Shown here: positions 25,461 to 34,724 of the stretch, one piece after another
Position numbering within the stretch: position 1 is the stretch's first letter
Layout of the letters: each line of letters starts with the position of its first letter
NCBI GenBank assembly: GCA_031399065.1
Contig: JANNOM010000005.1
Span: 6,751 to 70,750, forward strand
Direction: 5' to 3'
Origin: JADCRZ01 sp031399065
Lineage (GTDB): Bacteria; Bacteroidota; Bacteroidia; Chitinophagales; Chitinophagaceae
Length of the DNA stretch: 64,000 bases
Position numbers and translations under genes: made by a program
Notes under the pieces: model-generated
The model's input: the letters and a program-made list of their open reading frames with translations, nothing else
What the model was told of the DNA's origin: nothing
The model's database searches: none

Positions 25461-25833
25461 TCCAGAAGAAGCGGTACATGTGGATGGATTGCAGATACCT
25501 GAGATGAGGTAAAATTGACATTCATGTTAATTAGCTAGTTCTATATTATAACGTAGTTTTACAATATAAAAATATAATATAATTTGATTTTTATAAATTC
25601 CAAGCTTTCGGCAGAATAATTTTTCTTGCAAACGTCTCGATGGTAAATAGTTTAGTTGGATGCCAGTAGATTCAATGCGCAATCGGATGTTTTTACAATT
25701 CACTCTCTCTGCTAAGTTGTTGCAAATATGTTTATGAAAAATGTGCCACGCAAACTAAAGTTAAGCGCATATTTATTTTTATATAAATAATATATTCTAT
25801 ATTGTGGAGTCATTATATAAGAACTTAACGATT
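25461..25833. other. AT-rich intergenic stretch
   Basis: It starts with a short possible coding scrap (NPEEAVHVDGLQIPEMR, ended by TAA near 25510) in another frame than the DUF262 relic. The rest is strongly AT-rich with no gene; it probably carries the promoter for the glycosidase. Confidence 0.4.
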
Positions 25834-27936
25834 ATGACCTCTAAGAACTACTCATTTGTTTTTAAAAGTATCCTACTATTTTCATTGCTTCAAGGCATAT
25901 TGATGACCGCTTACTCCCAGGAGTTTCGTTATAAAGACTGCCTTGCTAAATGGAGCGGTGAGCAATTGACTATCGAAAACTCCTTTTTACGAAGAACCTG
26001 GCAAATTAAGAATGGTTTACCGGTAAATGTATCCCTTAAAGATTTGTCAACCGGAAAAGAAAAGCTAAGTGGCCCAAGTAATGGTTCTTCGCCAGCCCCT
26101 GAGTTTCTGAACAATCAAAAGTTCAGGTCAGTTAAAATCAGTGCGGATACAGTGAGGCCTGTCGTGGTCGAGATGACATCTTTACTTGTAACGGTTACGA
26201 CAGAATACCCCACTTATACCCTGCATTTTTTCTATAAGATTTATCCTCAGACATCTGCAATAACCTCATGGATAAAGATTGAGCAAAAAACTTCGCCCGC
26301 AAGCCAGGCATCGGCGGGCATTGCTCCTGAAAACGGTGGTGATGAAACCAAGGGACGGTCGCAAACCAAGCAAACAGATGTGAATGAAAACTTTGTTCTG
26401 AATCATGTTCATCATCAGCTTCGTGTAGTTACTTTATACGATCAAACCGACTGGAACGATAACCTGGTTCAGGTACAGAGCTTTCTTCTGACAAACCCCA
26501 TGTCTTATAACTTTCAGTCCAATCTGTTTATACTGGAAGATCAGTTATCCGGGGATGGGCTGATCTTCCTGAAGGAAGCACCTCTTCCGCAAGAAAGGCC
26601 GGTAAAATCGGAATTTGATTTACAGATTAACGCGAAAAACTTTTTGTTCACAGGATTAGGGGCTGGTACCGATTCAGTCAGAGAAAGCTATCCTTTTACT
26701 GTTGTTTTATATCAGCATGGAGAGAAGGGGAGTATAAAGGCACTCCAGCAATATCAGCGGAGGTTTCGTAATTACGATGCAGATCGGGATGAATTAATAT
26801 GGCATTCGATCTGGGGGGACCGGAACCGGGACGGCCGGATGAGTGATAAGTTCTTATATAAGGAAATGGAACTTGATAATGATCTTGGTATTAATCATTT
26901 ATACTTTATAGATGGATGGCAAAAAGGGGCCTCAAGCAACTCTGTGAATGCCAATAAGGGAGGTTTGTGGGAGAATCAATGGTCGCAAAAGGATTACTGG
27001 GCTCCCAACAACGAGCGGTTTCCTAAAGGTTTCGATTCTTTGATTGCAAAAGCGCACCGTAACGGCTTTAAGATAGGGATGTGGTATAATCCGGATCGTA
27101 CGAACGATTACGCCAATTGGGAAAAAGATGTGGCTGTTTTGTTAAATTTTTACCGTTTGTATGGGGCGACTTACTTTAAGTTTGACGGCGTTAATTTCAA
27201 TACAAAATTAGGGGAAAGTAATCTGGTTAAGGCAATGCATAGGATTGTGCAGGAGACCAATGGTAAAGCAGCGATAGAAATTGACATTTCTGCTGGAATC
27301 AGGACCGGTTACTTCAGTGCTATGCAGTATGGGGCACTTTTTATTGAAAATCGATATACCGATTTTCGCAGATATTATCCGCACACCACATTAAGGAACC
27401 TCTGGCAATTGTCACATTATGTGGATGCCAGAAGAATGCGGTTTGAATTTTTAAATAATGAACGGAATATTAAGCTGTATCCTAACGATCCTCTGGCTCC
27501 GGCCCTTTATTCGGCAGACTATTTATTTGCCATCACCATGTTCGCAAAGCCGATGGCATGGCTGGAGACATCGGGTCTTTCTGAACAATATAAAACGAAT
27601 TTGAAAAAAATTATACCGGTCTATAAAAAGCATTGGTCAGCTATTCATCAGGGTACGATATATCCAATAGGAGAGGAGCCCACTGGCTTTTCGTGGTCGG
27701 GATTTCAATCTGAAGTGAGCGACCAAACGGGATATGTGGTAATGTTCAGAGATGTAAACGATGCTATGCGGTTTACTTGCCCGCTTTCCCTGGATAAGGG
27801 CTCATATCGCTTTGAACTATTATCGGGTGATGGAAAAAGTTTTTCAACTTCTGTTGGTTCGTCCGGTTCAGTGACTTTTTCATTGCCCCAGAAAAGGCAA
27901 TATACTTTTTATAAGTATAAAAGGGTTAGTAAATGA
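25834..27936 (+). CDS. Secreted GH36-like (clan GH-D) glycosidase, probable alpha-galactosidase
   Basis: About 700 residues from the ATG at 25834, chosen because a Sec signal peptide follows at once (SILLFSLLQGILMTAYSQ). It has an N-terminal beta-sandwich to about residue 310, then a TIM-barrel: HSIWGDRNRDGR, LYFIDGWQKG, GFKIGMWYNPDR and YFKFDGVNF, with D451 in the K-x-D position expected for the clan GH-D nucleophile; YTDFRRYYP is a likely acid/base region. It would act in the periplasm or outside on alpha-galactosides or related glycans. It is intact although both flanks are relics. The exact family (GH36 versus a neighbour) is not certain. Confidence 0.7.
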   Translation: MTSKNYSFVFKSILLFSLLQGILMTAYSQEFRYKDCLAKWSGEQLTIENSFLRRTWQIKNGLPVNVSLKDLSTGKEKLSGPSNGSSPAPEFLNNQKFRSVKISADTVRPVVVEMTSLLVTVTTEYPTYTLHFFYKIYPQTSAITSWIKIEQKTSPASQASAGIAPENGGDETKGRSQTKQTDVNENFVLNHVHHQLRVVTLYDQTDWNDNLVQVQSFLLTNPMSYNFQSNLFILEDQLSGDGLIFLKEAPLPQERPVKSEFDLQINAKNFLFTGLGAGTDSVRESYPFTVVLYQHGEKGSIKALQQYQRRFRNYDADRDELIWHSIWGDRNRDGRMSDKFLYKEMELDNDLGINHLYFIDGWQKGASSNSVNANKGGLWENQWSQKDYWAPNNERFPKGFDSLIAKAHRNGFKIGMWYNPDRTNDYANWEKDVAVLLNFYRLYGATYFKFDGVNFNTKLGESNLVKAMHRIVQETNGKAAIEIDISAGIRTGYFSAMQYGALFIENRYTDFRRYYPHTTLRNLWQLSHYVDARRMRFEFLNNERNIKLYPNDPLAPALYSADYLFAITMFAKPMAWLETSGLSEQYKTNLKKIIPVYKKHWSAIHQGTIYPIGEEPTGFSWSGFQSEVSDQTGYVVMFRDVNDAMRFTCPLSLDKGSYRFELLSGDGKSFSTSVGSSGSVTFSLPQKRQYTFYKYKRVSK

Positions 27937-28025
27937 ACCGTCCATGGCCTAATGAGCAATTGAAGCGTTATTCAATAATCACAGCTAATATTTGGCAATT
28001 ATTTATATTCGTGAAAAAAGGATCG

Positions 28026-28364
28026 ATGATTCAGGTTATTGGAAGGGGCTTTGACATAATTGAGTATTTAGCAAAAGAGGGTAACAGAATTTGCACACTT
28101 ACAGAAATTGCGGCAACTGCAGGTTTAAATGTAGGAACTTGCGCCAATATTATTAAGACTCTGGTTGAACGGGGCTATGACGAAAAGGTCGATGGAAAAG
28201 GATATCGGTTAGGGTATATGTTTGACAAGCTTTCATCAATAAACGCTCTAAAAAACAAACTGGTCGAGATCTCAAAAGTTGAGCTTGAAAAGCTTGCGGA
28301 TAAATACAATGAAAATACATTACTAGCTGTCCTAAACGGCAATATAAGGCAGGCAATTTATTGA
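28026..28364 (+). pseudogene. Truncated IclR-family regulator
   Basis: Residues from the ATG at 28026 form an IclR winged helix-turn-helix (GRGFDIIEYLA, LTEIAATAGLN, TCANIIKTLVERGY, YRLGYMF). IclR proteins are about 250 residues with a C-terminal effector domain; here the frame stops after about 112 residues (AVLNGNIRQAIY). An in-frame ATG at 27933 overlaps the glycosidase stop (ATGA) and would add 31 residues. The break coincides with the start of an unrelated LytTR relic, so the gene was cut by a rearrangement. Residual DNA binding is conceivable. Confidence 0.65.
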
Positions 28365-28641
28365 TCTAAAAGATATCGTGTTCGTGGAAGCCAACGGTAA
28401 TTATTCTGATCTTGTATTGCCTGACAAAAGGTAGATACTGATATCAAAGACACTGAAAGATATCCAGTACGTGCTGGAACAACAGCATTTCCTCCGCATC
28501 CACCGCCAGTATATCATTAACCTTAATGAAGTAAGGCATTTTAACCGTAACGAAAGCCTTCTTACAATGACCACGGGCGACGTGTTGCCCGTTTCCCGCC
28601 TGCAAAAAGATAAGCTGATAGAACAATATGGATGGCTGTAA
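28356..28641 (+). pseudogene. LytTR DNA-binding domain relic
   Basis: The frame reads IDLKDIVFVEANGNYSDLVL, then LKDIQYVLEQQHFLRIHRQY, then INLNEVRHFNRNE and VLPVSRLQKDKL, a LytTR domain. A TAG at 28432 interrupts it and the receiver domain is missing. It begins exactly where the IclR homology ends, giving a fusion of two regulator halves. Confidence 0.7.
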
Positions 28642-28732
28642 AAAAGTATTTTGTTTTCTTTGAGTTATTACTAACTGGTATCACGTCACACGTACTATGA
28701 CTATAACCCTTACCTGAAGATATTTCAATTTA

Positions 28733-29449
28733 TCACCCCACATTTACAGCCAAAACCCCGCAAGGCAACCACTGTTTATCGGCTATCGTAGTCAACCCCG
28801 CCTTTTTCGCAGTCATAAAACTTAAACCCAGCGCAACAACGGTCAGCGATTTTGCCCGCTTTTTAAAAGGTAATTCTATTTCCTGCTCCTGTATTTCTCT
28901 ATTATTAATGTAGGGCATTTCAATAGTTGCCTGAGCATTCCAGGTATCATTAGAATCAGTTAAAGAACAACCAGCTATGCAGAACTTCCAATACACTGTC
29001 TTGGTATGTGCCGGTGCCTTAACGGATTCGGAAGGATTCAGTGTAGGAATTTTGATAACAATTTTTCCGGGTTTCCAGGCAACCCCGGGTTTCAGCTTCA
29101 ACCGTGCCGAGAGTTCAGATTCCTTATTAAACTCGAATGAGGTGATTGACAACGGATCGGCAGTAGTTAACGAAGGCGGTGGCATATCGGCCTGTAACCA
29201 CCTGAATAATGTATTATTCAGCCGATACATTACATCCTTTTCGCGCGGATCCGGCAATACGGATTCCAGGCCTTCTCTTAATAAACGGGAAAGACGGGAT
29301 GCTCTTCCAAACAAGTTTGCACTCGCTTTGGTTGCCTTCGATTGTCGTACGAAAGCTGGCTTGGCTCGCGCGCAAAGCGTTCCCCGGAACTCATACGTTA
29401 TTACCGGCCCGATGGTTCCAGAGGAAAATACTTTAGTGATTCTTGCCAT
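28733..29449 (-). CDS. Conserved hypothetical protein
   Basis: A 238-residue protein without signal peptide or membrane segment. The N-terminus is basic (RITKVFSSGTIGPVITYEFR, then residues rich in K, R and A). The rest looks beta-rich, with a central W-K-P-G-K-I-V-I-K-I strand and a C-terminal TVVALGLSFM. I recognise the general look of proteins that recur in Bacteroidota genomes but no named family. It is bordered by the LytTR relic and a short ORF. Function unknown. Confidence 0.65.
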   Translation of the reverse strand: MARITKVFSSGTIGPVITYEFRGTLCARAKPAFVRQSKATKASANLFGRASRLSRLLREGLESVLPDPREKDVMYRLNNTLFRWLQADMPPPSLTTADPLSITSFEFNKESELSARLKLKPGVAWKPGKIVIKIPTLNPSESVKAPAHTKTVYWKFCIAGCSLTDSNDTWNAQATIEMPYINNREIQEQEIELPFKKRAKSLTVVALGLSFMTAKKAGLTTIADKQWLPCGVLAVNVG

Positions 29450-29489
29450 AAACTGAATTTGATCTTAAAGATACAATTATTTGACTAAG

Positions 29490-29527
29490 TCCGTACCAAG
29501 TCCGTTGATTTACAGACTTGGTACGGA
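29490..29527. repeat. 13-bp perfect inverted repeat
   Basis: The arms 29490-29502 (TCCGTACCAAGTC) and 29515-29527 surround a 12-nt loop. It overlaps the 3' end of a short minus-strand ORF and could be a terminator without a clear T-run, or an operator. Confidence 0.55.
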
Positions 29528-29716
29528 TTTAATACGCCCCGTTGTGGGTAATGAGCAACCTTGTCTCTGTAGGATAGCTGGAAAATTCTCGGTCATCTTG
29601 GCCAGCTGGCGGATATTACCAAACCTATCGTCTAAAACTTTATTTGTATTTACTCGGTTAATAATTTCCTGTACTGCACCTGCATTTAAAACTATATCGG
29701 TAGCTCCATCTAACAT
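29510..29716 (-). CDS. Short hypothetical ORF
   Basis: 68 codons starting ATG with a plausible helical composition (GATDIVLNAGAVQEIINRVN, then DDRFGNIRQLAKM). There is no recognisable family. Its end is inside an inverted repeat. It may be a real small gene or a remnant of the decaying island. Confidence 0.3.
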   Translation of the reverse strand: MLDGATDIVLNAGAVQEIINRVNTNKVLDDRFGNIRQLAKMTENFPAILQRQGCSLPTTGRIKSVPSL

Positions 29717-29829
29717 TTTGTTTAATAGTTGTATTTACAGAGCTAATTGTGGGCAAAGGATTTGCTGTACCATTTGCCCATCCAGTTTGAAGTTGTAAAT
29801 AAAGCGTGCGCCATAATTTTTAGAACTTA

Positions 29830-30363
29830 CTAAAATTTCATGTCGAAGCGACCGTCGGTTATCTTAATATCTGCACATCCATATTTAGTTAGTGATGCAC
29901 TAAAAGTTCCAGATATTATGCCATTCGTTCTATCAAGTTTTGTTATTGTTAAAGTGCCGCTTCTGGTAATTTCACTATCAAAATAATCATATGTACAGGT
30001 GTTATTTGAGAAATATACACCAAACAAAGTGTTATTACCTAATTGAAATGTTTGGGGTGCAATAATAAAATTAACGCTGTCTTTAAGTGAAATTCCAAAA
30101 TATTCCGTGTTTGCAGAAGTAATAATCCTATATGAGCTTAGACTAAATATACCACTAGCCACACTCATGGAAAAATCAGGACTTAGGTTTGCTGTTCCAT
30201 TATAACCTTTTGGAGTCCATGGCTGACCATTTAACAAAAAGCCTATTATTCTTTTTCCGTCCCTTGTAGCAGGTGGCAAACCGTTGCTGTCCAATTTATT
30301 TTTTTTACATTCAGCAAAACAAAATACAGTGAGAATTAAAGTAACGGTGATTATTTTTTTCAT
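29830..30363 (-). CDS. Lipoprotein, tandem paralogue 1
   Basis: A 177-residue protein. The N-terminus is a lipoprotein signal (TLILTVFCFAECKK; the cysteine after FAE is the likely lipid site). The mature part is beta-rich with repeated FGISLKDS and GTLTITKLDRTNG-type strands and a conserved C-terminal ITDGRFDMKF, resembling the small DUF6252-like envelope lipoproteins of Bacteroidota. It has an ATG start. A diverged copy lies about 940 bp further along, with its flanks. Function unknown. Confidence 0.75.
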   Translation of the reverse strand: MKKIITVTLILTVFCFAECKKNKLDSNGLPPATRDGKRIIGFLLNGQPWTPKGYNGTANLSPDFSMSVASGIFSLSSYRIITSANTEYFGISLKDSVNFIIAPQTFQLGNNTLFGVYFSNNTCTYDYFDSEITRSGTLTITKLDRTNGIISGTFSASLTKYGCADIKITDGRFDMKF

Positions 30364-30748
30364 AATAGAAGATTTATAGTATAAATAGATTTTGATTTCT
30401 CTTAGTTTTTGCTTGACCAGTTTAAAGTTGTTAGACTATTCCTTTAAACATCTTACATTAATACAATAGCGCCGCAAACCGACAGATATTAACCAAATTC
30501 TTACTTAGTCAGCTTCAACAAAAGTTTTAAAGTGGATTATAAGAAAGCTACATCTCTCCAAGTCATGCCTAATTATTCTAAAAAAAGTCGTCTGTCGTAG
30601 TAAATTCAAGAATTGTAACCTAAGTTAATTTCTTATGTTAAATACACGCAAACGTTTGCCATAAAAACAATCTTACTGTATCAAAAATCATTCTGATTAA
30701 CTGAAAATGTAGGCAGCAATATAAACAGTGTTTTTACAATTATTTTTT
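29834..30748. repeat. Tandem duplication unit 1
   Basis: About 915 bp including the lipoprotein gene and its upstream non-coding region; homologous along its length to 30778-31690. Even the non-coding part is shared (for example GTCGTCTGTCGTAGTAAA and CACGCAAACGTTTGCCATAA), so the whole segment was duplicated with its promoter. Confidence 0.9.
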
Positions 30749-30772
30749 TCATAATCTAATTTCTAGGAGTTA

Positions 30773-31297
30773 TTAATATTTCATGTCGAAGCGACCGTCT
30801 GTTATTTTGATATCTTCACATCCAGCTTTAGTTAACGATGCAGTAAAAGTTGCGGATATTATTCGATTTGTTCTGTCAAGTTTCGTAACAAAGAGAGTTC
30901 CATTGACTTGTGTATCTAAATCGGTAGAAAAAAATGTACAATTGCCATTTGAGAAATAAAATAGGTACAAACTTGTATTTGTTAGAGAAACAGTAAACGG
31001 AGCAGTATAAAAATTTAAACTATCCTTAATACCAATTCCAAAGTACTCTCGATTATTATCTGAAAGTATTCGATACGCAGAAATACCCAATGAACCGTTA
31101 GCTACACCTGCATCAAAATCTATACTCAGGTTTGCTGTTCCATTATAACCGCGTGGAATCCAGGGCTGACCGCTTAACGAAAAGCCTATTTTATTTTTAC
31201 CGTCCTGTGTAGCAGGTGGCAAACCGTTGCTATCCAATTTATTTTTTTTACATTCAGCAAAACAGAATATAGTAAGAATTAAAGTAACGGTGAACAA
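30773..31297 (-). CDS. Lipoprotein, tandem paralogue 2 with lost ATG
   Basis: 174 codons, clearly homologous to the neighbouring lipoprotein (same FCFAECKKNKL signal, LPPAT, QPW, and ITDGRFDMK end). At the position of the paralogue's ATG this copy reads ATC (ATCAAAAAATTG), so translation would need the TTG at 31297 or another weak start. It is probably poorly expressed or on its way to a pseudogene, although the frame has stayed open, which argues for recent loss. Confidence 0.6.
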   Translation of the reverse strand: MFTVTLILTIFCFAECKKNKLDSNGLPPATQDGKNKIGFSLSGQPWIPRGYNGTANLSIDFDAGVANGSLGISAYRILSDNNREYFGIGIKDSLNFYTAPFTVSLTNTSLYLFYFSNGNCTFFSTDLDTQVNGTLFVTKLDRTNRIISATFTASLTKAGCEDIKITDGRFDMKY

Positions 31298-31690
31298 TTT
31301 TTTGATAATAGAAGATTTATAGTATAAATAGATTTTGATTTTCCTTAGTTTTCGCTTAACCAGTTTGAGATTGTTAGACTATCCCTTTAAACATCTTACA
31401 CTAATACAATAGCTCCACAAACCGACAGCTATTAACCCAATTCTTACTTAGTCCGCTTTAACAAAACTTTTAAAGTGGATTATAAGAAAGCCACATCTTT
31501 CCCAGTCATGCCTAATTATTCTAAAAAAAGTCGTCTGTCGTAGTAAATCAAGATTTGTAACTTAAGTTAATTTCTTATACTAAATACACGCAAACGTTTG
31601 CCATAAAAACAATCTTACTGTATCAAAAATTATTCTGATTAAGTGAAAATGTAAGCAGCAGTATAAATAGTGTTCTTATAATTATTATAT
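30778..31690. repeat. Tandem duplication unit 2
   Basis: Second unit, in the same orientation. Its non-coding part (31298-31690) shows no gene. It ends about 15 bp before the right att-like repeat. Confidence 0.9.
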
Positions 31691-31704
31691 TGTACATGGC
31701 AAGC

Positions 31705-31955
31705 AGTTCCGTTATAGGTTCTCTTCCTGTCATCCCGGCAAAAGCGATATCAAGTCGTATCAAAAGCCCGTAAATCACCTGATTTTACAGGCTTTTTTGT
31801 TTTATTTCTATCATATCTTATCAAACCATATCATACTTCTGGTGAGTTGAATAGTGCGTCCATTCCGGCATGGCCTTTGAACTCACTGGTAATGGGTCAA
31901 ACCTTTGATGATAGAGGGTTTTAGTCCTTTTTTTGTGCCTTTTTGATACAATTCG
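31705..31955 (+). repeat. att-like direct repeat, right copy
   Basis: Diverged copy of 24223-24475 in the same orientation, with the same tRNA-T-arm-like start (ATAGGTTCTCTTCCTGTCATCC), terminator, and CCTTTGAACTCACTGG block. The two copies bound a roughly 7.5-kb segment. Confidence 0.65.
31762..31798 (+). terminator. Rho-independent terminator inside the right att-like repeat
   Basis: Same hairpin as at 24281-24316 (AAGCCCGTAAAT/ATTTTACAGGCTT) followed by T6. Confidence 0.6.
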
Positions 31956-32297
31956 TTAGATTCGATGCAAGGCGTTCAGGAGCTTTCTCTTTTATTGTTC
32001 CTATTATTTTGTTCAACTGGTACCGCTCAGGATAGCTGTGCGGCGTTGAAAAAACAACGTGTTGACGTCTGTTTGATTTATTATATACAAGTTGTTCTTT
32101 ATGTTGATCATATGTATGAACATCTTAACCACGCAATATATGGTAATATTTGCCTGGTGTGTCAGAATTACGCTCGTTGCTCATCTCTGAGCGATGAGAA
32201 TATACAAAAAGCGGGGTGTAATAGATTTTTATGCTTAAACAATGGAAACACTCGGTTAAGAATAATACTCCGATTAATACAACATGACTATTTTAAA
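31956..32297. other. Stretch without a supported gene
   Basis: A plus-strand open frame from 31965 runs through here into the antisense of the next gene, but it has cysteine-rich, unlikely composition and no family. I see nothing else. Confidence 0.35.
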
Positions 32298-32840
32298 TTA
32301 ATCGAATGCTGTTACGGCATCTTTAAGATTATTCAATCGTTTTGCCCATAACCTATATAATATGAATAGTTGAATCAGAAATATTAATATAATAATGGCA
32401 AACGAGATATATTTTTTTGTATTAAAACTTAATTCATAGGTAAAAAACAGTAACAATCCTATCATGAAGAACAACCGACAGATGATCGATACAGTAGCAT
32501 AAATTTTAACCTTAGAAAGATAGTTTTTTAATGATTCCTTAATTGTAGCTCCATTCACAAGATACTTTGCAAACCTATAACCCATAAGGTTATGAATTAA
32601 AGGTAGCAACAACGAAACTATCAGTGTTATATTGATCCATATTGGTTTATGATTGCCATCAAACATCGTATAATAACATATTAGAAAAACTGACCAGCCA
32701 ATAATCTCGATAGTTAGTTGCATCCTGATCTTCTTTAAAACGGGGTGCCTGTTTTCAGATAGCATTAATTTAATATCATCAGTTGATTTGATCGGGGTTT
32801 CTATCTTACCCCATGCATGTTTTAATTCATCGAGTTCCAT
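32298..32840 (-). CDS. Membrane protein encoded with an ECF sigma factor
   Basis: A 180-residue protein: a cytoplasmic N-terminus (MELDELKHAWGKI) followed by four hydrophobic segments. The sigma-factor gene starts upstream and ends one base before this start, so they form an operon. This arrangement and the N-terminal motif are common for Bacteroidota sigma-linked membrane proteins that may act as anti-sigma factors, but there is no zinc-binding ZAS motif. The anti-sigma role is inferred. Confidence 0.75.
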   Translation of the reverse strand: MELDELKHAWGKIETPIKSTDDIKLMLSENRHPVLKKIRMQLTIEIIGWSVFLICYYTMFDGNHKPIWINITLIVSLLLPLIHNLMGYRFAKYLVNGATIKESLKNYLSKVKIYATVSIICRLFFMIGLLLFFTYELSFNTKKYISFAIIILIFLIQLFILYRLWAKRLNNLKDAVTAFD

Positions 32841-32841
32841 A

Positions 32842-33318
32842 TTATTTAGTTAAAAGTTTTTGAATTTTGTTCTTCATCCTGTTGAGCTTTACCCCAACGT
32901 AATTCTCATTGATACCTATTATTTCTGCAATTTGCTGATAGTTCATGTCTTCCAGATAGAGTGTAATAATGGCTTTTTCGTTGTCGTCAAGTAGTTTTAG
33001 CGCAGCAAACAATTGTTCCTGTCGCAAGGCAAGTTCTTCATTTTGTTCTTGTTCGGGCATTTCAGGTAAAACCGGCGTGTATTGAATATTGGGCTTATTT
33101 TTACGAAATACAGCTATTGCGGTGTTTAATGCTATCCGATATATCCAAGTGCTTATCTTGGCATCACCCTTAAAAGTGGGCCAGGCTTTCCAAAGCTGAA
33201 AAATAATTTCCTGAAACAAATCTTCACGATCCTCCTTGCTTTCTCGATATAGGCGGCATATCTTATGGATGATCCCCTGATGTTCCTTTATAAGTGCTAA
33301 GAACTGTGCTTCATCCAT
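32842..33318 (-). CDS. RNA polymerase ECF sigma factor
   Basis: A 158-residue protein of normal ECF length. Region 2 is seen in HKICRLYRESKEDREDLFQE and FQLWKAWPTF, then STWIYRIALNTAI; region 4 in LDDNEKAIITLYLEDMNYQQ, then IAEIIGINENYVGVKLNRMK. It would direct transcription of a small regulon, with activity probably controlled by the membrane protein encoded directly after it. The ATG start at 33318 fits the family N-terminus. Confidence 0.93.
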   Translation of the reverse strand: MDEAQFLALIKEHQGIIHKICRLYRESKEDREDLFQEIIFQLWKAWPTFKGDAKISTWIYRIALNTAIAVFRKNKPNIQYTPVLPEMPEQEQNEELALRQEQLFAALKLLDDNEKAIITLYLEDMNYQQIAEIIGINENYVGVKLNRMKNKIQKLLTK

Positions 33319-33803
33319 GCCTACTTCTATTAAAGGTTATAATTTTGCTCCTGCCATCTGCCAACCCATACCGATCATCATTTCTATTCATATTTGATGA
33401 TTTCCCTATAAGTAGAGGAAATACTTTAAAACTTACAGATATACGTAATAATAAAATTTATTAAAGTGGAAGATATGAAATTAGCCCTCTTATTATTTTT
33501 GTCGATTATTTGTCGATAAAAACGCGTATTTGACAAAGAGCTATCTGGACTCTATTATTACAGAATTATTTTATAAAGGAAGGAAGTTTCTAAATTATGC
33601 TGCTTCTATCATAGGTTACTTTGTTCTGCTGTTCAGCTGAATGAAGTCTTATAATGTAAAGTGTATTTGCATGATTATGTTATCATGTAAACAAAATCAC
33701 ACTATCTTTATATTATTTTTCTGTATAAATTCTTCATATGATCAAATTAGAGCAGTTTCTTCCTGAATCTCTCTTTTAACTACACTTTTAATAAACCTTT
33801 ATT
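33319..33803. other. Divergent intergenic region
   Basis: 485 bp, AT-rich, between the leftward sigma-factor operon and the rightward oxidoreductase. It presumably holds both promoters; no gene or repeat is seen. Confidence 0.4.
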
Positions 33804-34724
33804 ATGAAAGTAATACAATATACCAGTTACGGCGACACGGATGTTATGCAGCTCACTAACATCGAAAAGCCAGTCCCAAAAGACAATGAAGTCTTGATTC
33901 GTATCGCCGCTACCACGGTTAACCCGTTGGATATGAAGATTCGCTCGGGTAAAATGCAACAAGTGATACCCGTAAAGCTGCCCTATACCCCCGGCCTGGA
34001 TTTTGCTGGCACGGTTGAAGAAGCAGGTCGCAATGTTACCCGCTTGAAAGCCGGCGACCAGGTCTACGGCGGGACTATCGGCGGCACATATGCCGAATAC
34101 ATTGCGCTTGCGGCGGACCAGGTTGCCAGAATGCCGCAGAACTTGACGCTCAATGAGGCCGCTGCCTTGGCTATTCCCATCCACTCTGCCCATTTGTTCT
34201 TGGTTGAGCAGGCCCAGGTGCAAGCTGGCCAGCGGATACTGATTCAAGGAGCGGCAGGCAGCGTAGGACAGGTGTTCGTGCAAGTAGCCAAACTACTTGG
34301 TGCTCACGTAATTGGAACAGCATCCGGCGAAGGCATTGGCCTGCTGCAGTCATTAGGCGCGGACGAGACGATTGATTATAAGCAGCAAGATTTTACCCAA
34401 GTGGTAAAAGATGTCGATATCGTTATCGATCTGGTCGGGGGCGAAACACTGGAAAAATCTTTTGAAGTGCTCAAAAAAGGTGGCTTATTACTGAGTGCTT
34501 TTGCGCCTCCTTCGCAGGAGCTGGCCAGCAAGCATGGGGTCATAGCTCGGTTTGTCGAAGGCCTTCCAACTTTTCAACAATTGGAATTCGGGACCGACTT
34601 GATTGAACACGGAAAAGTTATTCCCACGATTGTTAAAGTGATGAAACTAGAAGAGGCCGCAGCTGCGCAACAACTGGTTGAAGCTGGCGGGTTAAATGGT
34701 AAAGTAGTTCTGACGATTGACTGA
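33804..34724 (+). CDS. NADPH:quinone oxidoreductase-like MDR-family protein
   Basis: A 306-residue protein of the zinc-independent medium-chain dehydrogenase/reductase family. The N-terminal GroES-like part shows MKVIQYTSYGDTDVMQL and PGLDFAGTVEE. The nucleotide-binding part shows IQGAAGSVGQVFVQVAKLLG and IVIDLVGG. No structural zinc cysteines are present, as in quinone reductases. It would reduce quinones or activated carbonyls with NAD(P)H in the cytoplasm. It stands alone; the ATG start at 33804 matches the family N-terminus. Confidence 0.9.
   Translation: MKVIQYTSYGDTDVMQLTNIEKPVPKDNEVLIRIAATTVNPLDMKIRSGKMQQVIPVKLPYTPGLDFAGTVEEAGRNVTRLKAGDQVYGGTIGGTYAEYIALAADQVARMPQNLTLNEAAALAIPIHSAHLFLVEQAQVQAGQRILIQGAAGSVGQVFVQVAKLLGAHVIGTASGEGIGLLQSLGADETIDYKQQDFTQVVKDVDIVIDLVGGETLEKSFEVLKKGGLLLSAFAPPSQELASKHGVIARFVEGLPTFQQLEFGTDLIEHGKVIPTIVKVMKLEEAAAAQQLVEAGGLNGKVVLTID

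Noticed and set aside
31965..32351. 128-codon plus-strand open frame with a hydrophobic start
   Set aside because: It runs antisense into the membrane-protein gene at 32298, has unusual cysteine content and no family. The signal-like start alone is not enough.
33780..34283. Long minus-strand frame opposite the quinone oxidoreductase
   Set aside because: It is a shadow of the well-supported plus-strand MDR gene; the same holds for long antisense frames within the Rhs gene (7086-7682, 9942-10505) and the GlxA-type gene (53427-53942).
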